64,000 nucleotides of DNA from positions 310,001 to 374,000 of the forward strand of contig JAKSZP010000010.1 in NCBI GenBank assembly GCA_022478985.1, given 5' to 3'. Below the pieces are notes generated by a model. The model did no database searches. It had not been told where the DNA came from and saw nothing but the letters and a program-made list of their open reading frames with translations. The position numbers were made by a program, and so were the translations under genes. Of this stretch, positions 19,742 to 29,916 are shown piece by piece (position 1 is the stretch's first letter; the number at the start of each line of letters is the position of its first letter). The stretch comes from Massospora cicadina (Eukaryota; Entomophthoromycota; Entomophthoromycetes; Entomophthorales; Entomophthoraceae).

Positions 19742-21134
19742 TGTCAGGATTCTATCATGGAGTGTGCTGATAATTTTATAATACTGACCAGGAACTCTAG
19801 GTGAGTTACCGCCCAGAACCCAAGCCAGAATGCCGCAGGCACAGCTGTCCATATTGATGTGTTAAAAATGAGTAAACCAGCCATGAAGGCCAGCCATGGG
19901 GTGCTTAGACCAGAGATCATCGCACTTTTTAGTTTTAAATAAGCGCTTTTAGATCGAAATTTTGTTTTTTATCAAGTTTTATTTAAAGAGAGGAAAATTT
20001 AAGAAATGGAGTTACAATGGTACCTGTTGGTGACCACTGCTTATAAGCTCGCTAAAGAAAATTGCATCATTTGCGCAACTACCAACAGGAATAAATTTTA
20101 AACAAGCTGTCAGATTGGGTTCTGGACCCAATTTTCAACCACCATGAGTCTGGACTGCTTAGCCAAATTCATTTTGGACTTGTTACTAGAATTTGATTTT
20201 TGAGTCATGCACATGCATTTGCTATGGAAGTGATGATTTGTGAGGATGGCAGGTTGCGCCCAGGGACAAGCCAAATAATGTTGAAAACCAGTTGGTGGGA
20301 AAGGGGTGATCAAGCCCGTACTTGTTGGTGGTGGGTGTGACATTGACACATTAGCGGGATCCTGGTGGGTTTGTGGCCGTTTGAACAATTTTACCACCTC
20401 CTGCAAACCATTGAATGTTTTTACCATTTTGGCAGATGATAATGCTGGGAGAGGCCCTGCAACTCTCAGAGGGTACGCCATGACCCACCTCTCATCTACT
20501 ACATGGGCCATCTCACCCTGTGTGGTGAGGGGCACAAGTGCCAGACTCTGCCCCTCTTTTGAGCATAATGAGAATTTCTCCTTATTAAAATGGAGTGGTT
20601 CCTGTCCAATACTAAGATTCCTATCTGAATTGGAGATTTGGATGAGGTTGATGATGGGAATCAAACCCAAGCCATCAAAATAGCTGAAACTATTATTGGG
20701 GATAATCACCAACGAAGTTCCAGACCTCTTGACACTAATACCAATCCTGGACTAATGCAGTCACATATTACTTGCCTAAACCCCCTAATATTTGGTTCAA
20801 ACCCAATCTATGCGGTGAGCAAATACTATTTGACCAAGATGACTTAGACTGCTGCATAATCCCCAATTTGTAAAAATTATAGATCGTAACTTCATCCTCT
20901 TAGAAATGGACTGGGTAACCTCCCTGATCTCCCATATAATTTTTATTCTATGTAAATAATGATTACTCTCTTTTTGCTATTTCTAAGTAAAAATTGGTCT
21001 ACTTCTATTTATATAGGGATGAAATAATAAATTTACGGCCAAGGAAAATAGAAACTTATAATCCTGTACCCAGGAACCTTGGGTTCCTTGCCTTAAAATA
21101 AAGGGACTTTTGGTATAAACCACATAGTCTGACA
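19742..21134 (+). repeat. Element H 3' LTR
   Basis: It starts TGTCAGGATT and ends TCTGACA. Only the last 530 bases align well with the 5' LTR (2158-2681). The first 860 bases differ from the 5' copy and carry a long antisense open frame. AATAAATTTT occurs near 20091 and again in the shared right half. The two LTRs are therefore not simple copies of one parent. Either the element is a recombinant or one LTR has acquired foreign sequence. Confidence 0.65.
20110..20712 (-). pseudogene. Antisense open frame inside the H 3' LTR (VDERW motif)
   Basis: A 200-codon uninterrupted frame lies on the minus strand of the LTR; it has no ATG near its start (it opens with TTG and extends a little upstream). 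Codons at 20535-20461 encode VPLTTQGEMAHVVDERW and then VMAYPLRV. The E1 LTR encodes VPLVTQGNIAHMVDERW at the matching place. Sixteen of 25 residues agree, and seven of those use a different codon, which points to selection on protein. The motif is followed by SSAKMVK (E1: TTAKLVH) and a Pro-rich tail. The function is unknown. It could be a captured gene, an LTR-encoded accessory protein or an inverted piece of an E1-like LTR. Confidence 0.5.
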
Positions 21135-22305
21135 CCCAGGATGTAAAACAAGAGGATAAGTCCTTAGATAAGGCGATTGAACATACCAGGCACTGTAAAA
21201 TCCAAGCGCACCTTAAAACCCCTCACGTATGGTCAGTTGGAGTGTTTTTCCTGGATGATCTGATCAAGTTGATGCCAGTTGGAGTGTTTTTCACACTTGG
21301 TCCAAACTGCTTAACTAGGGGTACTTTAATTTAACTTGTGGAACCTCCTGTTCCATCTCCAAAATTAGAAGATAGATCAGTCAGAAATGGCGGCCTACTG
21401 AATCACATAGTTTAATGACTGGCGAATTATGCTCCCTGTTCAATTGGGCTGCGTTATTTTGATGATAGCCAATCTTACAACTATTGAGGCATCATAACAT
21501 TATTTAGCATTTCAATCAATTATGACTAATGCTGAGGAAAGACCAAAAGTAGTAAGAATCAGTTTCCAAATTGTACCCTTTATTAAATTGGGTTGAGAGA
21601 AATTTAAGGATTTACTGGTGACTAACGCTGAGGATAATCATTAATACAATTTTAAGATTAACCAATGACTTATGCCAAGGGTACATAAAATTTAATATTT
21701 TAGGATTAGTGACTTAAGCTTAGGATATTCATATTGCTGGTTTTGATGCTGAGGATATTTAGCAGGCAAGGCATTATATACCCTTCAACACCTATATTTT
21801 TTTGTTTACTGGTGACTAACGCTGAGGATAATCATCTTGCCAGAATCAATGCCAAGACTTCTGATAAGCATCTCATTCAATTGTCATTTGGCGCCTAAGA
21901 TTTTGTGATTACTAGAGAATGATGCCAAATTTTCAGATTAAAAGTTTAGGATATAACACTGCCTCACGCTGAGAAAAATTATGCTGCCAGCAATCAATGA
22001 TGATGATTTGCAATGAGTAAGGTATTTAAGCACCATATGACGCCTATGTTTTTACTGGTGACTGACACCTTAAGAAATTTCTATCAGATCTTGCTGTTGT
22101 ATCCGCTCCATCTTTATTTGGCTCATACACCACCCGCTAAGTTTGGTTTTGTCATTGTCTTCACAAAACTATGTGCATCAGAATCCTAATTGCTTCTTTT
22201 GTTCATATCTATGCCAAACTACGTCTGAGGGGTTCTGATTTCCTTTAACTCTTCTTGGATGCAGACGTCTCAGCTTTTGGCCCAGTCAAGGCTTGGAGTG
22301 GGTTC
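21135..22305. repeat. AT-rich segment with a dispersed CTGAGGATAATCA motif
   Basis: No gene is seen. TTTACTGGTGACTAACGCTG followed by AGGATAATCAT occurs at 21611 and again at 21806, and in shortened form at 22051. Looser versions such as GATGCTGAGGATATT are at about 21745. The repeats are 195-245 bases apart and share weak flanking similarity, so this looks like a decayed tandem array with a unit of about 0.2 kb. CAGTTGGAGTGTTTTTC is also duplicated at about 21234 and 21275. Related CTGAGGGTTT words occur inside the LTRs at 1762 and 27838. Confidence 0.45.
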
Positions 22306-22572
22306 TGTTGGGATTTTCATATTCTGGGTGAAGCCACTAACTGGGGTTACAGCTTATTAATAATATTAAGTTACCTTATAGTGATTTGTGCTCCCCATTT
22401 GATTGAGGTGAGCTATTTTGAGGAAATAGTTAAGTCTAAAACTATCAGAATTAGCCCAAATTAGAATTTAAGCTATACACACTTTTCTTTCTCGTTGCAA
22501 ACACTTTTGCAACCCATTCAATTCAAGACTAAATCTAGTTTGATAATCTCATAGAGGGATTAGTCTGTGCCC

Positions 22573-23700
22573 ATGTCTGGGAGCAGTTGGGCAAGCAAGG
22601 CAAGAGGAGCAGGCAGAAGGCCCGCGGCCTCTAACATTCGAAAACGCCCCAGAGAATCCGGCAGAATAGAAAAAAATCTAAAAAAACTGGCGGTCACAAT
22701 TTCCCCAGAGATACTCGCCTGGCAAGCATGATGCAACCAGTACATCAACACGCCACATTCCCAGCCACTTTCGTTGGTGGAATTCGGAGTCCGTGTGTAT
22801 CTGGACATCCAAAAAATGGCCCTATGGGAAAAATTTTGTGAAGATGTACACAAAATTTTCCCAACCGCGGTGTATGTGGCACCTCACTCCATGTCGCACA
22901 GTTGGCTGGACCTAGGTTTCGAAAACAAAATAGCAGCAGATGAGGCTGCAGCGGTGTGCATAGTGGTCAACCTCCCCAAAGGGCAACAGGTCGTCAAAAC
23001 TAAATGCACCAGATGGACAAAATCAAACCAAATTTTCCTCACGTTTGACTTTTTGCCTACTACGGTAAAACGTGACATTTTGGAGCAACACCTGAAAGAT
23101 GGTCTCGCCATATATGGTAAAATACAATCTTTCGAAATGCAACGTTTCATGCTGATGCCACACCTGTGCACCGGCAAAGCCATCGCAGTTCTGACCCCAA
23201 CTGAGGAGATTGCGAAGGACCTAACCCAGATCCTGCACTCCACCTTTATTGACATCTCAGGGCACACCACCCACCCATTCCAGGTAACCGTGGACAGCGC
23301 GCCCCCCATTTGCACCCACTGTGACACGTTCAGCCATAAGGCGCATGCATGACCCATCAAAGAGGGCGTCACATTCCAAGAGCACCCCTTGGCGGCCATG
23401 GCCAGCAGAGAGGCACACTACGAACCAACCGCAAGCACCAAGGAGGCTTTCCCGTGGGGAGCACAAGGCTGCTACCTATTGGTAAAGCCCATCTCCCCAC
23501 AGGAGCGGAAGAAGGCTAAGCAGGCCCATAGGACTGCAGCCAAGGAAGCGCCCAAGGCCACCACCACCATCCCACACTCACAACGCCAGGAGGACATGGA
23601 GACCTTCGCGGTGGAAGCAACTCAGGAATCCATCACCCAATCAGATTGGGAGGCCCATGCCAAACGGGCCACTCAATCTGAGGATCCGATGGGAGTTTGA
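22573..23700 (+). pseudogene. LINE ORF1 (nucleic-acid-binding protein)
   Basis: One frame runs from ATG at 22573 to TGA at 23698-23700, 375 codons, interrupted by two TGA codons only. The basic N-terminus (KARGAGRRPA, NIRKRPRE) is followed by a middle domain of about 200 residues and a zinc knuckle ICTHCDTFSHKAHA. The spacing C-x2-C-x4-H-x4 calls for Cys at the next position, and that codon is the second TGA (near 23350), so one substitution both removed the last ligand and truncated the protein. The first TGA, near 22732, fits loss of a CGA codon. The last 110 residues are Ala/Lys/Glu-rich. ORF1 proteins coat LINE RNA. Confidence 0.75.
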
Positions 23701-23971
23701 TCTCACCCAATCGCTGCACCCAAGCCCCGGTCAAAACTGACTTGGGACCTATCCCAACCAAAAAAATTTTTTTTGCCCCACTCAATGGTGCATTAAACTT
23801 ATCCGCACCACAAAAAATTCGTCCAACGTCGGGAAAACAAAAAGCGAAGGCCAAAGCCAATGCAACTCTTTCCACAAAAATTAACAAAAACCCAATAGCA
23901 TTGCTACTAATACCCGTGCTGCTGTGAAAGCCCGTGGGGACCTGGAAGAGGCTGGTGGGCCCGGGGGCCTA

Positions 23972-24720
23972 CCCCCTCGCACCTAAGGTGTGAAGGGGGA
24001 AACCTTCACTCTAGGGATGCTGAATATTGCCAGACTCAAGGCCTCCCCGTCCCAGGCTAGGAAACTGAGTTTTTTACAAAACAATTTACCTGTGGATATC
24101 CTGGCCATCCAGGAGTCCCACTGTCCACAAGGTTCTGAGGAAGCTTGGAAAACAATGCTCCTACCATCCCTATCCTTTTGGTCGAAGCACTGTGGGGTGC
24201 TAATTCAGAAAAACAATTTTTTCAAATTTACATCTTCAGAAACATTCCTAAATAGCCGAGTGCTCGTTGTCACCTTCTCATGGGCCGATGTTGCACACAC
24301 AATCGTCAACATTTACACCCCAAACGGTGCACAAGATCGTTGGGAATTTTTCTTTGTCAGTCAAATCCCTCCCGCTACCCCCCAATTCTTTCCTAATTGG
24401 TGACATGAACTGTTGGCTAACCTCACCAACGGACCAGTGGCTACCCTCACCCTACGCCCCACAGGGTCACGTAGAACTACGCGTTCTAAAAGCCACCCTT
24501 GGGTTAATGGATGCGCTGCCACAACATACCCCACTGCTCGAAAACATGACGCGTCCCCATGTCCACAACGGCCAAACTAAGGTCCATGACCCGCATCAAC
24601 CTTATTCTAGCGCCGGCGAAATTCCAACCCCACATCTCCCACTTCAAAACAATGAAAATGGAATTCTCTGACCACTGACTGGTCTTGATAACATACCACT
24701 TACCTGTCACAGTTGCAAAG
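23972..24720 (+). pseudogene. LINE ORF2, AP-type endonuclease domain
   Basis: This is the N-terminal domain of ORF2, which nicks target DNA. MLNIARL (Asn, near 24017), ILAIQESH (catalytic Glu, near 24096-24120) and VVTFSWADVAHTIVNIYTP (near 24264-24320) are in the first frame. After a one-base shift near 24370, FLIGDMNCWL (the G-D-x-N motif, near 24395-24424) follows in the second. The terminal S-D-H motif appears in FSDH at about 24664-24676, next to a TGA. All expected active-site elements are present in order despite two breaks. Confidence 0.8.
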
Positions 24721-25320
24721 GCCCCACACTGGTGCAAAATCTGCCCCCAGAGCTCGCGTCGCCAGGATTTTCCATGTGGGTGGAAGAGGCAACTTTGGCA
24801 AAATTGTTTGTTGCGCCATTTTGCGCGGACCCCATTTCCACATGGGCAACTTTCAAAGAAGACACCATCCGCCACTATCGCCATCTCTCATCCAGACGCT
24901 CACGAGCCACATCAGCGGTTATATTGTGCGCGCTGGCAGAATTGGACCACTTGGAGTCCAACATTCCAGCCTCAGGATATAGCCCTGCATGGGGCCAGAA
25001 GTGGGCGGAGGCAGCCGCCCACCTCAACGCACTTGAAAGGCAACACAAACATCGGGTTTGTGTCCAATACAGGGCCACACGCATCACTAAAGGTGACAAG
25101 TGCACCACATACTTCTTCAAAAAAATTTTTGCACCACGCCAGAGTGTGGCCTGCACACAGGTGCAAAGATCGAATAATTCTATTGTGGACACACCGGCCA
25201 AAGTGGCAATCGAAATGCAAAGATATTACTCCAAGTTATACCGAGCCAAACCGATTGAGCTGGCCGAAATGGCAGAATTTTTCAACAGAGCTCATATCCA
25301 CACCATTTTCTGATGCCCGG
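24721..25320 (+). pseudogene. LINE ORF2, linker between endonuclease and RT
   Basis: The 193-codon frame at 24732-25313 matches the usual helical linker of L1-type ORF2 proteins. It has a long helix with WGQKWAEAAAHLNALERQHK, then ATRITKGDKCTTYFFKKIFA, the conserved GD-x-C-x-x-Y-F segment before RT. It ends with IEMQRYYSKLY. Frames overlapping it in other phases are shadows. Confidence 0.7.
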
Positions 25321-26312
25321 AAATAATGAATTTAATTACTCCAAACAAATTATGGATTACCATTCGTGGTGCGCCAAACTGAAAATGCCCAGACCCAGAT
25401 GGCATTCCATATGAGTTCTACAAAAAAAATTTAAATATATATCCCCATTGCTGCTAGCCTCACTCAACCAAAGCCTGTTGGAAATGCACCTCCTATCAGG
25501 AGGACTTGAGGCCTTTATGGTCACACTCTTCAAGAAAGGGGATAGGCTAGACTTAGCCAACTGGCGCCCCATTTCTCTAACAAACACAGACACCAAAATT
25601 TTAACAAAAATCATGGCTAACTGTTTAGGGACTGTAGCATCTGCTACCATCTCCCCAGAACAATTCGGTTTCACCCCAGAAGGTCAATTTGGGATAACGT
25701 GCACTCTGTGGCTAATGTGTGTCAGTCCACAGCCTCTGGGGCACTTGTATTCTTGGACCAACAAGAGGCCTATGATAGAGTAAACTGGGAATACCTTAGG
25801 GCCTGCCTCCATCAATTCTGCCTACCCCCCCACTTCATAAACTGGGTGATGCTGCTCACGGAATCTGCGACAATGGCAGTGCGTGGCCCAGGCTTCCTAA
25901 CGGAAGTAGTCCACCCTCAAAGGGGCCTGCGACAAGGGGACCCTCTCAGCCCACTCTTATACAACTTCAGCCTTGACCCACTACTGCAAAATGTGAATGC
26001 CCAACTCACTGGGGTCCATGTGCCAGGCCAAACCCCAGTCAAGATGATGGCATTTGCAGATGATTGCGTGGTGGGGGTGTCTAATAACAAAGATGCACGC
26101 GTGCTTAAAGCCCTCATCCAGGAATATTCCCAGGTAAGCAACGCGGCACTGAACGCCTCCAAAACTGAAATCATCCTCCTTGGTCGGTTTCAGAACTGCT
26201 GGGCCCCAGCAAGTAGTTCCCAACCTGGCCCATCTGCTCGCCCACGTCCACGCCTTACTAACTCAAAACACACCACTCCACTGGTGAACCCTTTGTGCCA
26301 CGACCTACCATA
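25321..26312 (+). pseudogene. LINE ORF2, reverse transcriptase
   Basis: Motifs are spread over two frames. VTLFKKGDRLDLANWRPISL is at about 25518-25577. After a shift near 25700 come VFLDQQEAYDRVNWEYLRAC (catalytic Asp, near 25747-25806), QRGLRQGDPLSPLLYNFSLD (near 25918-25977) and MAFADDCVVGVSN with the F-A-D-D active site (near 26047-26085). The second half (25699-26313) is open for 204 codons and keeps all catalytic residues. The RT class is that of apurinic-endonuclease LINEs. Confidence 0.85.
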
Positions 26313-27697
26313 GGACCGGTACGCCATCTGGGCGTGTGGTTGGAGGTAGGTGGATACGCGTCAGCAGTAATGGAGTGCCATATACTGGACAACGTGACGA
26401 AGCGAATCGCCTCTCTCAGAGCCCACCCTACCACCCTCACTGGCAGGGTTGTTCTTGCCAACTCTATACTCCTATCCAAAGTCTTGTTCGGAGCCCATGC
26501 CATCCCCTTCTCCCCAAGCTTCTTCAAATCCCTGTATGATTTGCTACAAGGTTGGCTTTGGTTAGGCCGCCCTCCACCAGTACGGCTAGAGGTCATGTTT
26601 GGCCCTCATCATCATGGTGGCATGGGCCTACTTGACTTCAAAGCCCATGCTGCCAAGATCCTGGGCACCTGGATTGCGGCCATCACTGCTCCTACACTCC
26701 CATCCCAACACTGGTCCCGCGCAGCCCGCTCCAACTTCTCCCGAGCCTTGGGCCTCAACAATCCATCAAACCCCCACTCCCTGATGAAATACCTCGCATC
26801 ACACACATCAGCCACAGGTCCTCACGGGACCAAAACCCACTACAAATGAATTCTACTCTCCATGCGAAGCGCGGAGTGGAGAATTCGTATTAGTGGACAT
26901 ACAACCCAAAGAGGCCGCCCCTCTCCTCAGTTCACACAAGAGGTACAGGGGCTACCCATCCATGATGGCGTGATCCCCATTCGACCCCAAGTCCTATCCA
27001 GGGTGGACTACCTGGACATGATGGACATCCCTTATTCCACTGAGACCCAAAAGACTATCTGGAAATACGCACACCATCCTCTGTTGCAGCCTCAAGTCCG
27101 CTCCCATGTGTGGCGCTGCCTGAGGCGGGTGTATCGTACAGCTGAGCGCTCTAATGCTTTACACTCATCCTGTGTCGTGTGTGGCCAGTATGGAACGCTG
27201 TTTCACCGCCTGGAGAATTGCCCCACCTCTAAAGTAATATGGCGCGAAGTCCAACGTCTGCTAGGCCAGGATCAAACACATCCCTTCAGTCTGTCAAGAG
27301 ATATGTTTGCTTCATCAATGGCCTCCCCCTCCCACCCTCCCTCCGTGCTCTGGTGGTTGCAATCGCCATGTGGACTATCCACACGATTGTCTTGGATGCC
27401 ATCGCTGGATCCATCCCCACCCTCCCTGAAGCTGTCCACAGATTCCGGTCTCATTTGGTGGATCACTTTCAAGCGTGGATGTTTGGATATCTCCCACTGC
27501 ATCGCCGACAGCTGGTCTCCTCCTGGTTCCCAGTCTGGTTCATCAAATCAGACCCCTTCCTCCACACATGCTCAATAGTGGCTACGTCCCCTACACACGT
27601 TCACTCCCCTTCCCATAAGTGGCGTTCCCGCTGGCAACAAGAGATAGCATCGCTTCTCTGGGGTGCCTCCCCTGGTACTAAGTTTTGTCTCATCTGA
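26313..27697 (+). pseudogene. LINE ORF2, C-terminal region with zf-RVT-like Cys/His motif
   Basis: The post-RT region begins GPVRHLGVWLEVGGYASAVM and contains LTGRVVLANSILLSKVLFGA (near 26437-26496) and GGMGLLDFKAHAAKI, standard thumb-region features. After a stop near 26848 the frame continues to SSCVVCGQYGTLFHRLENC (near 27167-27223), a C-x2-C-x7-H-x4-C motif of the zf-RVT type. After a shift near 27250-27300 a last helical block (LRALVVAIAMWTIHTIVLDA, near 27340-27400) ends at TGA 27695-27697. Confidence 0.75.
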
Positions 27698-28110
27698 GTC
27701 ATATATTCGGAAGTGTCCATCCCATGGTTGGCCTTCCCCGCAATAAATTAAATAGAATTTAAGCTATACATTTTACTGGATTTATGCCAAAAATAAGACG
27801 TAATTATTACATAAATTATGCTGCCAGCAATCAATGCTGAGGGTTTATGCCAAATAAGGCATTTAAATGTAATTAACGCTTAATAATTTATTTACCAACC
27901 ACATATACTGAATCCTTTCTTTACTCTCACTTCTGGACTATAACACTTTAAATTTTTGTGAGGTTTTATCCAGATAAATTTATTGGTTTCTCTTAATCAT
28001 TAGTTCCTATTGTAGGTTTTTAATCCCTTCAGGATGACCAACTCACCAGGAACTTCAGTGAATCTGAATTAACGTTAAGGATGGTTGGATTATATAACCA
28101 CATCCTGACA

Positions 28111-29122
28111 TTATGCATGGCCTTAATCTTTTGTGGTTGAGGGTGAAACCCATCCTGGTCAATGCTGAAGTCCAAAGACTTTAGTTTCCCTTTGAAAAAC
28201 TGCCGTCTTATATCTCATGTTAACCTCTAGAAACCTTAAAAAAGTTTTCAAGGTTCTTTAGATGTTGAAAAAGGTCCTTGAGAATATGGTAACATCATTA
28301 AGTAAACTAGGACGCTCAAGAGCCTGAGTCCGCACAAAAACTAATCTATGACTCATTGTAAGGTGGCTAGAGCATTATAAAATCCTTAAGTCATTTGAGC
28401 TGTATGATTTAGCCTAAGAAGTTTTAATATCATACTTCTCTTGCTCTTCCTGGGGTAACTTAATCTGACAGGTAACCAAGTTAAGGTTCATAGCAGAAAT
28501 ACTTTTTTACATAACAATAAATCAAGGACTTGTCACTGAAAAGAAGTGAGCAAAAATGTTCTTTTATAATAATATCTAATCTCTGTTTATCAAGTGCCAC
28601 CCTGTTTATCTGATCTTTGTTTTAAACTAGTCTGTGACTAGCCCTGTACTCTTTTAATAGACATATAGTTCGCCTTATTAAATCAACTTTTTTTCATAAA
28701 ATTTCCACTTGCGTGGATATTGACATTTTAATTCTAATAATACTGGCCTAGAAAAGCCAGTGTTAGTTAAAGGTTTGAACCTCTGACTTGGTCAGGGTCA
28801 GAATCGCCATAGATGAAGTGTTTTTAAAATAGTGCTATGGCAGATCCATCATTTTCTTATAAACATCTGAAGAGTGTGACGGATTGGGGCCAATTTGATC
28901 TGCACATTGACTCATTAATAAAATTCTAGATTTGCATTTGATATTGGAGGTTGAGTTCAAAGGGTAAGGGCAGTCAGAAGGACAATTTGAGATGAAAACA
29001 TAGGTAAGGATTCATGGGTTCAAGAATGAGAACTGAGCTAGTGTATCAAATAACCATTGTCTTAAATCCTTTAATTCCTGTGATTTGAGATGTGAGGCTT
29101 TCACGAGTGATGATTTGGATGT
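28111..29122. other. AT-rich spacer, nothing recognised
   Basis: Stops are dense in all frames and no LTR ends, tRNA-like folds or protein motifs were seen. The last five bases (GATGT, 29118-29122) are the left copy of the N1 target duplication. Without N1 this DNA would join 42289. Confidence 0.5.
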
Positions 29123-29867
29123 TGTTAGACAAACTGTTGTTCAAAAAATAAGTAAGAATAGTTCAAAGGAAAATAGCTCCGATTTTTAGTTTACTTAAGG
29201 CCTATCCAATTCTCAGTGGAATCTGGCCTCTTGGAGTAAGGCGATTACTCCTACTCCCCGGCCAAACAGTCCTACAATTACTAGTAAAATTACTCCAAAT
29301 CGCCGGCATAGTCTTAGGAGCCATTTGGAGGTCCCCCTGCATCCTACCACCAATTTAATTCAAGCTCCACCATGGAGACCAGGCACTTTTATGGGCCTGG
29401 AGGGGGTCACACCAGGTGAAACTATTTTCCCCCATGGTGATTGGCTCAAATACATCAAATCTTTACCTCACGGCTTTGTCATAACTACTCTGGATCTTCC
29501 ATCTGCTGTTCCAACTAAAGTGAGGAAAGTCTCAAGAGCTCCAATATGTCAAACGCCCTTGTTTCCAAATTAGGCTCAAAGCTAATAAAGAATTATTAAT
29601 CTATCTCAATTCAAGCCTCGAGTTCATTTAAATACCAAGCAGTGTGATTGTAAGAGAATTTGTTTTTAATTTTCCTCACAATAACCTAATAAAAAACATA
29701 AAAAACCAACTTTTAGTATAACTTACAAGTAGTATTATTTTACATAATGGTATAAAACTTCCTTTTATTTTTTATTCTGGCAGTTGAGATAAACTTCTCC
29801 TGCATTATTGTTGAAAACAGGGGGCAAATTATCACCTGCGAGCATTCAACTCGCCATAATTCCAAAA
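29123..29867 (+). repeat. N1 5' LTR with open frame
   Basis: It starts TGTTAGACAAACTGTTGTTC (3' copy: TGTCAGACAAAAAGTTGTTC) and ends at TTCCAAAA, where the 3' copy has TTCCAACA. A frame is open without stops from about 29202 to 29573 (about 124 codons). AATAAA-type words lie near 29585 and 29690. Confidence 0.85.
29202..29573 (+). pseudogene. N1 LTR-borne open frame, 5' copy
   Basis: About 124 codons are open in AT-rich DNA inside the LTR. The frame encodes WNLASWSK near its start, then a Pro-rich middle (HPTTNLIQAPPWRPGTFMGL), then GDWLKYIKSLPHGFVITTLD. The 3' LTR copy encodes the same protein over about 150 codons with one frameshift. There is no ATG near the start; in both copies the frame extends to the LTR edge. 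I recognise no family. It is distinct from the VDERW frames of E1 and H. Confidence 0.45.
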
Positions 29868-29869
29868 AG

Positions 29870-29885
29870 TGGTGCTCACCACAGG
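29870..29885 (+). promoter_or_regulatory. N1 primer-binding site
   Basis: TGGTGCTCACCACAGG starts 2 bases after the LTR. It matches N2 (TGGTGCTAACTACAGG) and the reverse complement of M1's site (TGGTGCTCACTACAAAGG). The TGG start fits pairing with a tRNA 3' CCA; I cannot identify the tRNA. Confidence 0.7.
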
Positions 29886-29916
29886 GTTACCTGTACACCA
29901 CAAGCATACTACCAAA

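Larger units (their letters stand above)
1524..21134 (+). mobile_element. Element H: outer Ty3/gypsy retrotransposon split by E1 and E2
   Basis: This is an old gypsy element with the order 5' LTR, primer site, gag, protease, RT, RNase H, integrase, 3' LTR. The gag frame stops at 3047 and resumes at 9106. The RT/RNase H frame stops at 12205 and resumes at 18153. In each case the intervening DNA is a complete younger LTR element with its own target duplication, so the parts belong to one element. The LTR ends are TGTCAGGA and CTGACA. Bases 1519-1523 (TTCTG) and 21135-21139 (CCCAG) do not match, so no TSD survives, or the two LTRs come from different copies. No chromodomain was seen after the integrase. 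Confidence 0.75.
22480..27752 (+). mobile_element. LINE (non-LTR retrotransposon), full-length-like
   Basis: This 5.27-kb element is flanked by a perfect 18-bp target duplication TAGAATTTAAGCTATACA (22462-22479 and 27753-27770), diagnostic of target-primed reverse transcription. It holds ORF1 with a C-terminal CCHC and ORF2 with an AP-type endonuclease, RT and a C-terminal Cys/His motif. The 3' end is CAATAAATTAAA, a short A-rich tail. It is GC-richer than its surroundings and has few stops, so it is among the youngest insertions here. No RNase H domain was found. Confidence 0.9.
22306..28110 (+). repeat. Short LTR (about 0.5 kb) split by the LINE
   Basis: Bases 22306-22479 and 27771-28110 together form an LTR-like unit of about 514 bases. 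It starts TGTTGGGA and ends TCCTGACA, and aligns with the left half of the H 5' LTR (1524 to about 2021). No internal region adjoins it, so it is read as a solo LTR. No TSD is visible (GGTTC against TTATG), so its ends or age remain uncertain. Confidence 0.5.

Noticed and set aside
22884..23399. A 171-codon minus-strand frame over LINE ORF1
   Set aside because: It is antisense to a clear ORF1 in GC-rich DNA, where shadows are common, and has no motif.
24685..25326. A 213-codon plus-strand frame overlapping the LINE ORF2 linker
   Set aside because: The neighbouring frame (24732-25313) has the conserved linker motifs; this one is a shadow with His/Pro/Arg-rich random content.
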